Positions 51,009 through 59,650 of a DNA stretch of 64,000 nucleotides are shown here, in pieces; position 1 is the first letter of the stretch; each line of letters starts with the position of its first letter. The notes beneath the pieces are model-generated. The model was not told where the DNA came from. It made no database searches and was given only the letters and a program-made list of their open reading frames with translations. The DNA lies in NCBI GenBank assembly GCA_965200685.1, contig OZ241379.1:1612001-1676000 (forward strand), in the 5' to 3' direction. The position numbers were made by a program, and so were the translations under genes. Source of the stretch: Bin5 sp965200685. Lineage in GTDB: Bacteria > Chloroflexota > Anaerolineae > Caldilineales > Caldilineaceae.

Positions 51009-54000
51009 ACCGCGCAACCAGTGGGGGAACTTGGTTGAAGGGGATGCTGCCCACGCGAGGGATCTCCCTAGCAGCCCTCATCCTCCTCGGCAGCGCGTTT
51101 ACCATCATTGCCTTGATGTTGACCATAGGCAGCGCGCCTACACCCGTAATCGCACAGACGACCTCGTGTGCCAACTCGGTCGCGATTCCGGACCCAGAAG
51201 ACTCCAACCTAGTCAATGATTGCAATGCTCTCTTGGCAGCCGCAGCCCAGCTGACAGATACGACAGGCCTGAATTGGGAGACGACGAGGGTCATAACCGC
51301 ATGGGAAGGCGTCACCGTCACCATGACTCGTGTAACGGGGTTGGATCTGTCCAACCAGAACCTGACCGGCACGATCCCTGCTCAACTGGGCAATCTCTCT
51401 GCGCTGACGAGGTTGGCTCTCTACAGTAACACCCTGACCGGCTCCCTCCCGGCTGAACTGGGCAAGCTCTCCAATCTGACACAATTGTACATCCGTGGCA
51501 ACACACTAAGCGGATGTATACCCCATGCCCTGCACTCGCGTTCTACCTTAGTGTCTGACACAGTCAATCTTCTGCCCGGACTGCGTTACTGCTCCGTCTG
51601 TGCCAATAGCATCGCAGTTCCGGGTCCAGAATCAGAAGAAGCAGAGAACCTAGTCGCCGAGTGCAACATACTCCTGAACGACGTCAAGGACACCCTACGA
51701 GGGACCGCCTCACTGAACTGGGATACAACGGTGCCGATAACTTCGTCGATAACTTCATGGCAAGGCATCACTCTCGGCCCAGGACCCACAACGTATACTT
51801 ATGTGAGTAGCTTAAATCTCTCTGATTACCCCCGTCGGAGATTCAATGGCAGCATCCCTGCTGTGTTGGGTACCCTCACCAATCTGCAGACATTGTCCTT
51901 ATGGGGGAACAACCTGACGGGGGAGATCCCCGCTGAACTGGGCAATCTCTCCAATCTGCGGATATTGTACCTCTCCTACAACAACCTGACGGGGGAGATC
52001 CCTGCTGAACTGGGCAATCTCTCCGAGCTGAGAGAGTTGTCCCTCAGCCACAACAACCTGACGGGTACCATCCCTGCTGAACTGAGCAATCTCTCCGAGC
52101 TGAGAGAGTTGCCCCTCAACAGCAACCAACTGACGGGTATGATCCCTGGTCAACTGGGCAATCTCTCCAATCTGCGGCTATTGTGGCTCCACAACAACCA
52201 ACTGACGGGCCCCATCCCGCCGGAACTGGGCAATCTCTCCGAGCTGACTCGGTTGCACCTCAACACCAACCAACTGACGGGCCGCATCCCACCACAACTG
52301 GGCAATCTCTCCAAGCTGACCAACTTGGAACTCAGCGCCAACCAACTGACGGGCCGCATCCCGCCACACCTGGGCAACATCACCACTCTGGAGCGCTTAT
52401 ACCTCAACGTCAACGACCTGACGGGCCGCATCCCGCCGCAACTGGGCAACACCACGATGAAGTGGATGAACTTCACAACCAACCGACTGAGCACTACTAT
52501 CCCTGCTCAGCTGGCCAGTCTCTCCAACACTCTGCAAACCTTTTACTTCTACGACCCCGAAAGACCCCCCCACAATACAATGAGCGGATGTGTACCCAGG
52601 GACTTGTTGAGAGTTCGAAGCAATCACTACGTTGTACAGGACGCTTTCCGAGTGTATCTGCAACTGGATCCATGCCCGGAGAATGCCCCCCCCACACCCG
52701 TGCCCACACCTATCAACTGTGACATCACGGTCGCGATTCCGGATCCAGAAAACAATAATCTAGTCGCCGATTGCGAAACACTCCTGCACGCCAAGCTCAC
52801 CCTAGACGCTGCCGACTCATTGAACTGGAATCTAACGACCACCATAAACACTTGGGAGGGTATCGGCGTTGACAACTCGAATGTGATTACAGTGGCGATC
52901 GATGGCCCGCTCATGGACGGAAACACATTGACGGGTACGATCCCTGCTCAACTGGGCAGTCTCTCCGCGCTGCAGGAGTTGCGACTCAGCGGTCAAGCCC
53001 TGATGGGCACTATCCCTGCTGCCCTGGGCAATCTCGTCACGCTGCAGACATTGAACCTCTACAGCAACACCCTGACGAGTAGCATCCCGGAGAGATTGGG
53101 CAATCTCGTCACGCTGCAGACATTGAACCTGGCCCGCAACAGTCTGACGGGCGAGATCCCACCGCAACTGGGTACTCTCACCAATCTGCAGACATTGAAC
53201 CTCTACTCCAACACCCTGACAGGCACCATCCCCTCTGAACTGGGCAACCTCTCCCGTGCTCTGCAGACATTGGACCTGGCCTACAATAGACTGACGGGCG
53301 AGATCCCACCGGAACTGAGTGTTCTCATCAATCTGGAGACATTGAATCTCTACTCCAACACCCTGACGGGCGAGATCCCACGGGTGCTGGTCAACATCAC
53401 TGAAACGCTGCAGACATTGCGGCTTGGGGCCAACAACCAACTCAGCGGCTGTATCCCACCTGCGTTGCGAACTATTACTAACAATGACCTGTCATCATCA
53501 TTCAGCCACCTCCCAGATTGCACTATGCCAGCGGGGCGTGTAGTTGTGTGCATTGACACATTAGCGATACCGGGTTCATACCTAGAGGAATCTGTCAGCC
53601 TGCGTCGGGATTGCGAAAGGCTCTTGCAGGTGAAGCAAGGATTGGAAACTAGAGGGACTACTGCGTTGAACTGGGCACCGACGACTGAAATAGTTACCTG
53701 GGCTGGCATTGGTCTCAACGACAACGCTAATCCCACGCAAGTGATAAGTGTAAGTCTAAGTCTCCCGAACAGTAACCTGACGGGTACGATCCCTGCTGAA
53801 CTGGCCGCCCTCTCCAACACGCTGACTACTTTGAACCTAAGCCAGAACAGCTTGACGGGTACGATCCCACTGTGGCTAGGGGACTTCACAAATCTGCAGA
53901 CGTTGTCCCTCTACAGCAACACCCTGACGGGCGAGATCCCTGCTGAACTGGCCGCCCTCTCCAGCACGCTGACCACTTTGAACCTAAGCCAGAACAGCTT

Positions 54001-55072
54001 GACGGGTATGATTCCACCGGAACTGGCCGCCCTCTCCAACACACTGACCACTTTGAACCTAGCCCGCAACAGTCTGACGGGTCCGATCCCTGCTGCGCTG
54101 GGCACCCTTTCCAATCTACAGACGTTGGACCTACGCCACAACCAACTGACGGGACCCATCCCTCCCCGGTTGTACAATCGCGACGCTCTCCCCCATCTGC
54201 AGACGTTGCAGCTGGCTGGCAATAGACTAGGACAAACAGACTGTATCCCCCATAACTTGCGAGAAACCTTGGAAGATGCTGGCCTGACATCAGATTCATT
54301 CTGCCCACCACCCAGACCACCATCTTCGGGCGGTGGGGGTGGCGGTGGTGGCGGCGGCGGCGGCTCGACACAGAGACCCACATGTACCAATGGCACTGTC
54401 GTAGCCAACCCCTCTGCCAATGCCGCCCTCGTCCAAGACTGCGTACAGCTTCTAACCATCAAGGCCACCCTGGAGGGAAGCATCAGTACCTCCATGCGCT
54501 TGAACTGGAGTGAGAACAGCAGCATAGGCACCTGGGAGGGGGTAACCATTAGCGGGGCCCCGCAGCGGGTGACCAGGCTGGAGCTGGATATCAGTGGCAA
54601 GACATTGGCAGGCAGCATCCCGTCTACCTTGAGCCGGCTCACCGGTCTGCAGACCTTGGATCTCTCCAACAACGGACTCTCGGGTCGTATCCCGGTTGGC
54701 CTGCGCGCGCTGGCCGCCCTGCAGGTCTTGGACTTCTCCAACAACCGGCTGTCGGGCAGCATGCCGACAGATCTGGGCAGTATTGCCACCCTGCAGACCT
54801 TGCACCTGGCCAACAACAGTCTGACGGGCAGCATCCCGACGACCTTGGTGGATCTCTCCGCTCTACGTTCGTTGTCCTTAGCTGAAAATCGGTTCAGCGG
54901 CTGTATTCCCAACGCCTTGGCGCGGGTTGCCCAGAACGACCTGTCGGCTATCGAGTTGTCCTTCTGCGACCCTGTCACCCCGACAGCTACGCCTACAGTC
55001 ACGCCCACAGCCACGGCTACACCGCTTGCCCCGGTTGGCCAGGATCTCTTCCTGCCGCTCGTGCGGAAGTAA
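51005..55072 (+). CDS. Large LRR surface protein 4 (short-form start)
   Basis: 1355 residues from ATG 51005 (MNRATSGGTWLKG), with a membrane anchor (ISLAALILLGSAFTIIALMLTIG). Five cap-plus-LRR modules follow, with caps near 51160, 51597, 52719, 53555 and 54380; the fourth (CIDTLAIPGSYLEESVSLRR) is nearly identical in DNA to the third module of LRR protein 3. Then a poly-Gly linker and the constant C-terminal module with tail GQDLFLPLVRK. Two shorter C runs (C7 near 52565, C8 at 52686-52693) occur inside. A fusion to the Pro-rich leader would need C26 or C23 instead of C25. Role as in LRR protein 3. Confidence 0.87.
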   Translation: MNRATSGGTWLKGMLPTRGISLAALILLGSAFTIIALMLTIGSAPTPVIAQTTSCANSVAIPDPEDSNLVNDCNALLAAAAQLTDTTGLNWETTRVITAWEGVTVTMTRVTGLDLSNQNLTGTIPAQLGNLSALTRLALYSNTLTGSLPAELGKLSNLTQLYIRGNTLSGCIPHALHSRSTLVSDTVNLLPGLRYCSVCANSIAVPGPESEEAENLVAECNILLNDVKDTLRGTASLNWDTTVPITSSITSWQGITLGPGPTTYTYVSSLNLSDYPRRRFNGSIPAVLGTLTNLQTLSLWGNNLTGEIPAELGNLSNLRILYLSYNNLTGEIPAELGNLSELRELSLSHNNLTGTIPAELSNLSELRELPLNSNQLTGMIPGQLGNLSNLRLLWLHNNQLTGPIPPELGNLSELTRLHLNTNQLTGRIPPQLGNLSKLTNLELSANQLTGRIPPHLGNITTLERLYLNVNDLTGRIPPQLGNTTMKWMNFTTNRLSTTIPAQLASLSNTLQTFYFYDPERPPHNTMSGCVPRDLLRVRSNHYVVQDAFRVYLQLDPCPENAPPTPVPTPINCDITVAIPDPENNNLVADCETLLHAKLTLDAADSLNWNLTTTINTWEGIGVDNSNVITVAIDGPLMDGNTLTGTIPAQLGSLSALQELRLSGQALMGTIPAALGNLVTLQTLNLYSNTLTSSIPERLGNLVTLQTLNLARNSLTGEIPPQLGTLTNLQTLNLYSNTLTGTIPSELGNLSRALQTLDLAYNRLTGEIPPELSVLINLETLNLYSNTLTGEIPRVLVNITETLQTLRLGANNQLSGCIPPALRTITNNDLSSSFSHLPDCTMPAGRVVVCIDTLAIPGSYLEESVSLRRDCERLLQVKQGLETRGTTALNWAPTTEIVTWAGIGLNDNANPTQVISVSLSLPNSNLTGTIPAELAALSNTLTTLNLSQNSLTGTIPLWLGDFTNLQTLSLYSNTLTGEIPAELAALSSTLTTLNLSQNSLTGMIPPELAALSNTLTTLNLARNSLTGPIPAALGTLSNLQTLDLRHNQLTGPIPPRLYNRDALPHLQTLQLAGNRLGQTDCIPHNLRETLEDAGLTSDSFCPPPRPPSSGGGGGGGGGGGGSTQRPTCTNGTVVANPSANAALVQDCVQLLTIKATLEGSISTSMRLNWSENSSIGTWEGVTISGAPQRVTRLELDISGKTLAGSIPSTLSRLTGLQTLDLSNNGLSGRIPVGLRALAALQVLDFSNNRLSGSMPTDLGSIATLQTLHLANNSLTGSIPTTLVDLSALRSLSLAENRFSGCIPNALARVAQNDLSAIELSFCDPVTPTATPTVTPTATATPLAPVGQDLFLPLVRK

Positions 55073-55093
55073 CGCAGTAGGTGATCGAAAAGT

Positions 55094-55123
55094 AAGGACC
55101 CAGGGCGGATGTCCTGGGTCCTT
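55094..55123. terminator. Conserved hairpin after LRR gene 4, possibly bidirectional
   Basis: AAGGACCCAGG (55094-55104), loop GCGGATGT, CCTGGGTCCTT (55113-55123). Between the plus-strand LRR gene and the minus-strand aminotransferase gene, so it could end both transcripts. Homology to the LRR promoter cassette stops shortly after (about 55147). Confidence 0.65.
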
Positions 55124-55188
55124 GTGCTTTGGGAGATACACCCGCGTGCGCTGGTGATGTTCTGGAGACCGCTGAAAGTGTCTATGGG

Positions 55189-56340
55189 TCAATCATGGGC
55201 CGCGAAAAGTCTCCCCAGCCGGTAGAGACCCTCTTCGATCTCTGGGATATCGTAATGGACGAAACAGAGACGTAGACAATGACGCAGGCCACCCATATTG
55301 GAACAGCGAGGACCGGGCAGAAAGCCGACTTTGGCATCAATAGCTGCTTTCAAAAGGGCGGTCGTGTCCATGTCCTGGCCGCAGGTGAGCCAGAAAAAGA
55401 AGCCTCCTTTGGGCACAGTCCAGTCGGCCCGGTCGTTGATATGCCGGCGCAAAGCCGTATCCATTGCCTCAACCCGCTGCCCATAGATGCGGCGCAACCC
55501 ATCCAGATACTCTCTTTGCCCTCCCTCTTCTAGGACCACCCGCACGAAATTTGAGCTGAAATGGCCGAGGCCGCCACCGCTCTCGAACAGTCCACTGGCC
55601 ACAAACCGCTGGGCCAGTTCCGGCGTGGTCTGTACCCAGCCCAACCGCAAGCCCGGTGCCAATATCTTGGAAAATGAGCCGATGGACAACACCCGCCCGC
55701 TTGATACATGCTCAGCAAAGGGCGGCGGGGGCGGCTCGCCATAGCTGAGGAGATGATAGACCTCATCGGCTATGATGCGGAAGTCATGGGCCTCGGCCAG
55801 AGCCAATAGCTGTTCCCGGCGCTTCTGGGGAAGGGTACGCCCTGTAGGATTCTGATAGGTCGGGATACTGTAGAGGAAGGCGGGGCGGTGTCGGGTGAGT
55901 GCCTCTTCAACTGCCGAGATCACCAGCCCGTTTTCATCCGTTGAGATGGGTACGGTTTTGAGTCGATGATCCTCCTGCAGGATGCGTAAAGCCAGAAAAT
56001 AGCTGGGCTCTTCCACAAAGACCGTATCACCGGGCCGGGTGAAGAGGGTACAGATCAGGGCCAGGGCCTGGGACGCGCCCGCAGTGATCATCAACTGTTG
56101 TGGCTGCACAGGCGTCCCATAGCTGGCCCTGAGAAAGGCAGCGAGTGCCCAGCGAAAACGCCCATCCCCTTGCTCAAAACCATAATTGAGCAGCTCCGTA
56201 TCCCCTTCGGCGAAACGAGTTGCTGTGGCATTACACATCAATTCGTGGGGGAGCAAGGCAAAATCCGGCTGACCAATGCCGAAATTGATGCTATCCGCAG
56301 TGCGGTCGACTTGGGTCGAGCGATCAAACATGGAGCCCAT
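55189..56340 (-). CDS. PLP-dependent class I aminotransferase (MocR/LysN type)
   Basis: 383 residues. Fold type I aminotransferase: GIGQPDFALLPHEL, YGFEQGDGRFRWALAAFL, the ITAGASQALALI cofactor loop, PTYQNPTGRTLP, DEVYHLL and the Schiff-base lysine in SIGSFSKILAPGLRLGW. Closest in style to 2-aminoadipate/aromatic aminotransferases of the MocR aminotransferase branch, without a fused HTH. Start 56340, with an in-frame Met three codons later. It is 36 bases downstream of the Crp/Fnr gene on the same strand and may be in the same transcript. Confidence 0.9.
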   Translation of the reverse strand: MGSMFDRSTQVDRTADSINFGIGQPDFALLPHELMCNATATRFAEGDTELLNYGFEQGDGRFRWALAAFLRASYGTPVQPQQLMITAGASQALALICTLFTRPGDTVFVEEPSYFLALRILQEDHRLKTVPISTDENGLVISAVEEALTRHRPAFLYSIPTYQNPTGRTLPQKRREQLLALAEAHDFRIIADEVYHLLSYGEPPPPPFAEHVSSGRVLSIGSFSKILAPGLRLGWVQTTPELAQRFVASGLFESGGGLGHFSSNFVRVVLEEGGQREYLDGLRRIYGQRVEAMDTALRRHINDRADWTVPKGGFFFWLTCGQDMDTTALLKAAIDAKVGFLPGPRCSNMGGLRHCLRLCFVHYDIPEIEEGLYRLGRLFAAHD

Positions 56341-56376
56341 ACCACCTGTGGGCAGAGTTCGTAGCGAGCAGGGCCT

Positions 56377-57075
56377 CTAGCTTTCAGCGATCTCAGAGAG
56401 TGCCTCTTTGTCCAGCAACTTGATTCGCTTGCGTCCGATTTCAATGAGGCCCAGAGACTTAATATGATTGAGAACTTGCGTCGCTGTCTCCCGATAAGTA
56501 CCCACACTTTCCGCAAAATCCTGATGGGTGAGGCCGGTGACCTCATCAGATGTCTGCTCGTCAGACAAGCGCAGAAGCAGGCTCGCCAGCCGGGCAGGAA
56601 TACCTTTGAAGGCCATACTTTCAAGGCTCTCCTCGGCCTCCTGCAGGCGTTTACCGGTAATTTCCAAAATACGCAAAGCCACCTGTGGCTTGCTGAGAAT
56701 GAGCCGCTCCAGGTCCGTGCGACTCATGATACAGATCAGACAGTCATCTATGGCTTCGGCAAATGTATTGTGCATCTTTGTGCCGAGCAGGGCCATCTCG
56801 CCAAAAAGTGTATGAGGGCCGAGTGTGGTGATGACCAATTTCTTGCCTTCCGGGCTGATCCGATAGAGCTGCACCCGGCCTTCCTTCACAATGAATAGGA
56901 CTTCCCCAGGTTCTTCCGGGCGATAAAAGACCCGGCCTTTTGCAACCGTGTTCATGGTTGTAATCCGATTCAGTTCTTTCATCTCGTTTGATGTCAGATC
57001 TTGGAAGAGTGTCAACTCGGAGAGATATTTCATTTTTTTCGCTGGATGAAGCGATGCAGAAGTTGGTATCGTCAT
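56377..57075 (-). CDS. Crp/Fnr-family transcriptional regulator
   Basis: 232 residues. N-terminal cyclic-nucleotide-binding beta-roll (GRVFYRPEEPGEVLFIVKEGRVQLYRISPEGKKLVI..LGPHTLFGEMALLG), dimer helix, and a C-terminal winged helix (TGLTHQDFAESVGTYRETATQVLNHIKSLGLIEIGRKRIKLLD). No cysteine cluster, so not an FNR oxygen sensor. The effector is unknown. Divergent from the trypsin-like protease gene, 175 bases apart. A Met at about residue 15 is an alternative start. Confidence 0.92.
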   Translation of the reverse strand: MTIPTSASLHPAKKMKYLSELTLFQDLTSNEMKELNRITTMNTVAKGRVFYRPEEPGEVLFIVKEGRVQLYRISPEGKKLVITTLGPHTLFGEMALLGTKMHNTFAEAIDDCLICIMSRTDLERLILSKPQVALRILEITGKRLQEAEESLESMAFKGIPARLASLLLRLSDEQTSDEVTGLTHQDFAESVGTYRETATQVLNHIKSLGLIEIGRKRIKLLDKEALSEIAES

Positions 57076-57250
57076 TTGTCATATTCCTATCAATGATGAT
57101 TGTAGCCCCCGTCGAAATCTTCCACTTCTCCTCATTATACCTGTTGAGGCAGAATTATCAACATTGTTGCGCCTTTTTTCGATCTGCCCGGACCAAAGCA
57201 ATGGTCCCTCAAAATTGCCCTGTCTCGCTCCAATTTGGTAGAATACCCGC

Positions 57251-58300
57251 ATGAATCCTCGTCTACTTTGGCTCTTTTTCCGAAGATCTGCTGCCGGCCT
57301 CAGCCAACGAAACTGGAAACTTTCGTGGCCAGCCAGCTTCGTGTATGGGAGTATCCTTCTCGTAATTTTGCTGTTCGTCCTCGGCCGCTTCCTCTGGCGC
57401 GAGCAGCCAACACCCCCAACGCCAGGCCCCACGCAGACCTATAGCACCGACATACCTAGCACTGCAGGCATTGATGCACCCCCCAACCAACAAGAAGAGC
57501 AGCCCCAAACAGCCATTGAGGAGATACCCGGCACGGTACAACCACACATTGTTGGCGGGGAGAGGGCCGCACCTGGGTCCTGGCCCTGGATGGTCTCCAT
57601 CCAGATCTTCATTCCACCCTACTACTCCTACTTTTGCGGCGGTTCCCTCATCGCGCCGGAGTGGGTCCTAACCGCGGCCCACTGTCTAGCAAATTCCAGC
57701 CTAGATCAGATCATGGCGGTCATTGGGCCGTATCCACTCACCAGCAACCGCGGGCGACAGCTATTCATCGACCGCATCGTTATTCATCCCCAATACGGTT
57801 ACGATTTCTCCCATGATTTCAATCACGATATCGCCTTGTTGCATCTGTCACAGCCGGTAAGTGCTGTGCCGGTTGCGCTGCTAACACCTGCCAACCGGGC
57901 CCAGGAAGATGCGAATACACTGGCCACGGTCATCGGCTGGGGCGCACTCTTCGCCGAAGGTTCCATCTCAAATGAACTACGGCAGGTGCAGGTGCCAATC
58001 GTATCAAATAACGTATGCAAAGATTCCTACCACCTCACAGACAATATGATGTGCGCCGGCTACACCGAGGGCGGCAAGGATGCCTGCCAAGGGGACAGCG
58101 GCGGGCCCCTCGTCATTCCCGATGGCCAGGATGGCTGGCTACAAGTCGGGATTGTGAGTTTTGGGCGCGGCTGTGCCTTGCCGCATTACTACGGCGTCTA
58201 TACTCGTGTAAGCCAATACTGTACCTGGCTGTCCCAATACATCAACGGGCTGGAGTGCGAGACCCTAGAAACCATCTATCTACCGCTAGTCAGACAGTAG
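57251..58300 (+). CDS. Membrane-anchored trypsin-like serine protease (S1A) with LPLVRQ tail
   Basis: 349 residues. One N-terminal membrane helix (FVYGSILLVILLFVLGRFLW), a Pro/Gln-rich spacer, then a chymotrypsin-fold protease whose mature start is HIVGGE (Ile100). The triad is His144 (TAAHC), Asp193 (HDIALLHL) and Ser283 (CQGDSGGPL); Asp277, six residues before the serine, predicts cleavage after Arg/Lys. Six cysteines form the usual disulfides. It ends in ETIYLPLVRQ, the same C-terminal tail as the LRR proteins. Zymogen-like activation by cleavage before IVGG is likely. Co-directional with the deacetylase gene 11 bases downstream. Confidence 0.93.
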   Translation: MNPRLLWLFFRRSAAGLSQRNWKLSWPASFVYGSILLVILLFVLGRFLWREQPTPPTPGPTQTYSTDIPSTAGIDAPPNQQEEQPQTAIEEIPGTVQPHIVGGERAAPGSWPWMVSIQIFIPPYYSYFCGGSLIAPEWVLTAAHCLANSSLDQIMAVIGPYPLTSNRGRQLFIDRIVIHPQYGYDFSHDFNHDIALLHLSQPVSAVPVALLTPANRAQEDANTLATVIGWGALFAEGSISNELRQVQVPIVSNNVCKDSYHLTDNMMCAGYTEGGKDACQGDSGGPLVIPDGQDGWLQVGIVSFGRGCALPHYYGVYTRVSQYCTWLSQYINGLECETLETIYLPLVRQ

Positions 58301-58311
58301 AGTAGGCAAAC

Positions 58312-59496
58312 ATGGACAGACCTGTAGATCCCTGCAATCCATATCCTTCCTGGTTGAGACTCTTTACGGTCATAGGGCTGATCGTAAGCGGGCTTATGAT
58401 GGTCGGATTCCCCGGCGGGCCGTTGCTTACGTCCGGCGTAGAAAGACCCGCCGTGCAGCAGAGATCACCAGACTACGAGTTGTCCCTGAACGGACAGGGC
58501 CAGCCTGAGAACGCCGCGGAGCAAAAGGAGCTGTCTCTTATCTGGCTTCCCCTGGTTCATACGCAACCTGCACTGTCAGGGGATCTCGGGTTGCTCCTAA
58601 AGCAAAGGGAGCAAATTGTATTGACGCCGCCACCAGCAGAGGAGACTAGCCCGCCACCAGCAGTGGAGACTAGCCCGCCGCCAGCAGAGGAGACTAGCCC
58701 GCAACCAGCAGAGGAGACCAGCCCACTGCCAACAGTGGAGAGTAGCCCACCGCCACCATCGAAGACTAACCCGCCGCCAGCGGAACTCGCCTTTGATGGT
58801 GTTGTACGCCAAGTACAGGTACCGATTTTGATGTATCACTACGTGAGCGTGCCACCGCCGAATGCGGACATCTACCGGCTGGACCTGTCGGTAACGCCCG
58901 ACCGCTTCGCCACCCATTTGCTGGCCCTATCCTCAACTGGGTACACAACCATCAGCCTGTATGATCTTCTGGCTCACCTGACCCAGGGCACACCTCTGCC
59001 GCAGAAGCCGGTGATTCTCTCGTTTGACGATGGCTACCGGGACAATTACGAAAACGCATTTCCACTGCTGCAGGAATTTGGCATGACTGCCACATTTTTC
59101 GTCGTGACCGATTATATTAACGAAGGACACTCTGCCTACCTTACCTGGGAGATGGCGCGTGAGATGCAGGCCGCCGGCATGCACATCGAATCCCACGGCC
59201 GCACCCATGTCAATCTCCGCAATCGCAAGGACAGCTTCCTGATCTGGCAGGCCCTGGGCAGCGTCGAAACCATTGAATCTGAGTTGGGCATGCGCCCGCG
59301 CTTCATTACATATCCCTCCGGCCACTACGATGCGAATACCATCCGTATCTTCAAAGATCTAGACTTTTGGGCAGGGTTGACGACCATCCAAGGAGCCACC
59401 CACTCAACCGACGATCTGTTCCAGCTAAAGCGGGTACGCGTGCCGGGCACAACCACCGGGAAGATACTATTGCAGTTGCTGGCGAAGAATTGGTAA
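58312..59496 (+). CDS. Membrane-anchored polysaccharide deacetylase with Pro-rich stalk
   Basis: 394 residues. One N-terminal membrane helix (LFTVIGLIVSGLMMVGF), an internal WLPLVH motif (78-83), a repetitive PPPAEETSPPPAVETS stalk (about 105-165), then a NodB-type deacetylase: VPILMYHYVS, metal Asp pair in LSFDDGYRDNYENAFP, HGRTHVNL (His ligand), TYPSGHYD. It would remove acetyl groups from cell-wall or exopolysaccharide sugars outside the membrane. The stalk repeat is nearly repeated DNA and could vary in length. Probably co-transcribed with the protease. Confidence 0.92.
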   Translation: MDRPVDPCNPYPSWLRLFTVIGLIVSGLMMVGFPGGPLLTSGVERPAVQQRSPDYELSLNGQGQPENAAEQKELSLIWLPLVHTQPALSGDLGLLLKQREQIVLTPPPAEETSPPPAVETSPPPAEETSPQPAEETSPLPTVESSPPPPSKTNPPPAELAFDGVVRQVQVPILMYHYVSVPPPNADIYRLDLSVTPDRFATHLLALSSTGYTTISLYDLLAHLTQGTPLPQKPVILSFDDGYRDNYENAFPLLQEFGMTATFFVVTDYINEGHSAYLTWEMAREMQAAGMHIESHGRTHVNLRNRKDSFLIWQALGSVETIESELGMRPRFITYPSGHYDANTIRIFKDLDFWAGLTTIQGATHSTDDLFQLKRVRVPGTTTGKILLQLLAKNW

Positions 59497-59650
59497 TGGC
59501 AGTGATGTGTACCTGCTCATGCAAACGATTGCAGACCGTAGACCAGCACCATGGGAAACGAGTCTTTGATAAGATTTCGTGATACCCTTTGCTCTCCGCT
59601 ATACTATGGCTTTAGGCGTACAGGGTTGCACAGATCTGGCGAGAGGAAAA

